DNA of 64,000 bases from assembly GCF_009730915.1 (NCBI RefSeq), contig NC_052476.1:20193257-20257256 (forward strand), in the 5' to 3' direction. The DNA comes from Dioscorea cayenensis subsp. rotundata (lineage: Eukaryota > Streptophyta > Magnoliopsida > Dioscoreales > Dioscoreaceae). The notes under the pieces were generated by a model. It did no database searches, was not told the origin of the DNA, and saw nothing but the letters and a program-made list of their open reading frames with translations. Position 1 is the first letter of the stretch, and the number at the start of each line of letters is the position of its first letter. The position numbers and the translations under genes are program-made. Shown here piece by piece: positions 63,001-64,000 of the stretch.

Positions 63001-64000
63001 GATCTGAATTGTAAACTTGGAGTCTTGGTAATTTTTTTCATAATTCTTTATTCTTATGCCGATCAACATTGGTTTGTTCTCCTCTGCAGTCCTGGAAAAT
63101 CAATTGGTGTGAGCTCAATTCTGCTAGGATTGGTTTTGGCCGGAAGAGCTGCTTTTGTTTTCCCACTTTCTTTTCTCTCCAACTTAACCAAGAAGTCCCC
63201 TGATGAAAAAATCTCCTTCAATCAACAAGTTGGTGTTTCATTGTTTCTTCTTCTCTTAATTCATTTGATTTGCATAATAATTCCTATGATTTGATAAACA
63301 GGTTACAATTTGGTGGGCAGGCCTGATGAGAGGTGCTGTGTCAATGGCACTTGCTTATAATCAGGTAAAATTCAAAACCTTGAACATCTCTAGGTATTGA
63401 AAAAGGCTGTTTGTTCTTTTTATTCCATTTGATACTTGTCCATTGCATGCCATCTTTTTAATTCTTGACAAATAAATTCTAACGTTATGCCTACAGTTCA
63501 CAAGATCCGGTCACACTCAACTACCCGGCAATGCTATCATGATCACCAGTACCATCACCGTCGTGCTAGTTAGCACAACGGTATGATATCTAAAAGAACC
63601 TCAAGAAATGCATGTTTTCTCAATCTCTACATTCACCAACTTTTCAATAGCATAATGAGTGGATTTTTTTCCATTAACTATTCTTGTATCGATCTATATA
63701 ACTAGTGGCTACCTTTTCTGCGAGGATATTATTAGACAAACAAACTACTTAATTCTTCCGAATAAATCAGTATAACTACCCATATCACATCTCGCATGAA
63801 TTAAAGCATGATTCATAATGGAAATATTCTTCTGAATTACTTGCACATGAAATTATAAGCTTCTATTTTTCAGATATTTGGTTTGATGACCAAGCCTTTG
63901 ATAAGGCTTTTATTGCCTTCAAGCCAAAAACATGGTGACTGCCTATCGTTAGAGCCGTCAAGTTCGAAATTTTTCCTGCAACCACTCCTTGGAAATGAGC
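60006..64000 (+). CDS. NHX: Class I vacuolar Na+(K+)/H+ exchanger, 3' end outside window
   Basis: Fourteen exons are visible: 60006-60152, 60236-60354, 60550-60647, 61097-61156, 61253-61299, 61392-61586, 61714-61760, 61970-62036, 62162-62262, 62378-62479, 63090-63228, 63302-63364, 63497-63580 and 63874 to the window edge. All are in phase and encode about 465 residues of a family near 540. Landmarks are LFFIYLLPPIIF (amiloride-binding segment, span 3), ATDSVCTLQVLNQ, LVFGEGVVNDATSVVLFN (the ND and FGE transport core), KKLYFGRHSTDREVALMM, HYTWHNVTESSR and GLMRGAVSMALAY. These place it with tonoplast NHX1-4 exchangers, which load sodium or potassium into the vacuole against protons and support salt tolerance, turgor and pH control. 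The start gives the usual short N-terminus before span 1; an ATG at 59748 opens the same frame but reads through leader-like sequence. The regulatory C-terminal tail is cut off. Confidence 0.95.

Overview
The window is plant nuclear DNA from an angiosperm. It holds intron-rich genes with GT-AG splice sites, plant-only families (CC-type glutaredoxin, CASP-like, class I vacuolar NHX) and dense plant transposon remnants in an AT-rich background. The species cannot be fixed from sequence alone. A run of exactly 1000 N (16297-17296) marks a scaffold join, so left-right linkage across it is not certain.

Layout. 1-7.8 kb is gene-poor, with a 1.9-kb Harbinger-like element (2642-4573) and an LTR-like remnant. 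At 7.9 kb lies a small CC-type glutaredoxin gene with an altered active-site motif and a premature stop. Two copies of its 3' end follow, one split by a 604-bp Tourist/Harbinger MITE. A tRNA-derived SINE with a perfect 15-bp target duplication sits at 11.6 kb. A kelch-repeat gene runs from 12.5 kb into the gap; one of its introns carries a degenerate array built from the preceding exon end and splice donor.

Right of the gap, a LINE RNase H fragment is followed by the most unusual segment, 18.4-27.8 kb. It is a roughly 9.4-kb Mutator-like element (MULE) candidate, strikingly CpG-rich against its surroundings. It has related inverted ends, a decayed DUF1985-like reading frame on the minus strand, and several separate arrays in which the core TTAAAC recurs every 20-22 bp. 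This resembles, by inference only, the VANDAL MULEs whose encoded protein binds short repeated motifs to keep the element unmethylated.

The right half carries ordinary genes: a CASP-like membrane protein (32.5-34.1 kb, +), a short bHLH factor with an ACT-like tail (35.0-35.7 kb, +), a WDR48/UAF1-type WD40 gene (37.0-44.0 kb, -), an SGF11-type zinc-finger gene (46.3-56.5 kb, -), and a class I vacuolar Na+/H+ exchanger NHX (60.0 kb to the window end, +, truncated by the window). The WDR48 model has three single-base homopolymer insertions and the kelch model one; these are either assembly errors or real damage. The WDR48-like and SGF11-like products both belong to histone/protein deubiquitination-linked families, but their adjacency may be chance.

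Exon boundaries were placed by hand from splice signals and reading phase; protein identities come from recognised family motifs, not from a search.
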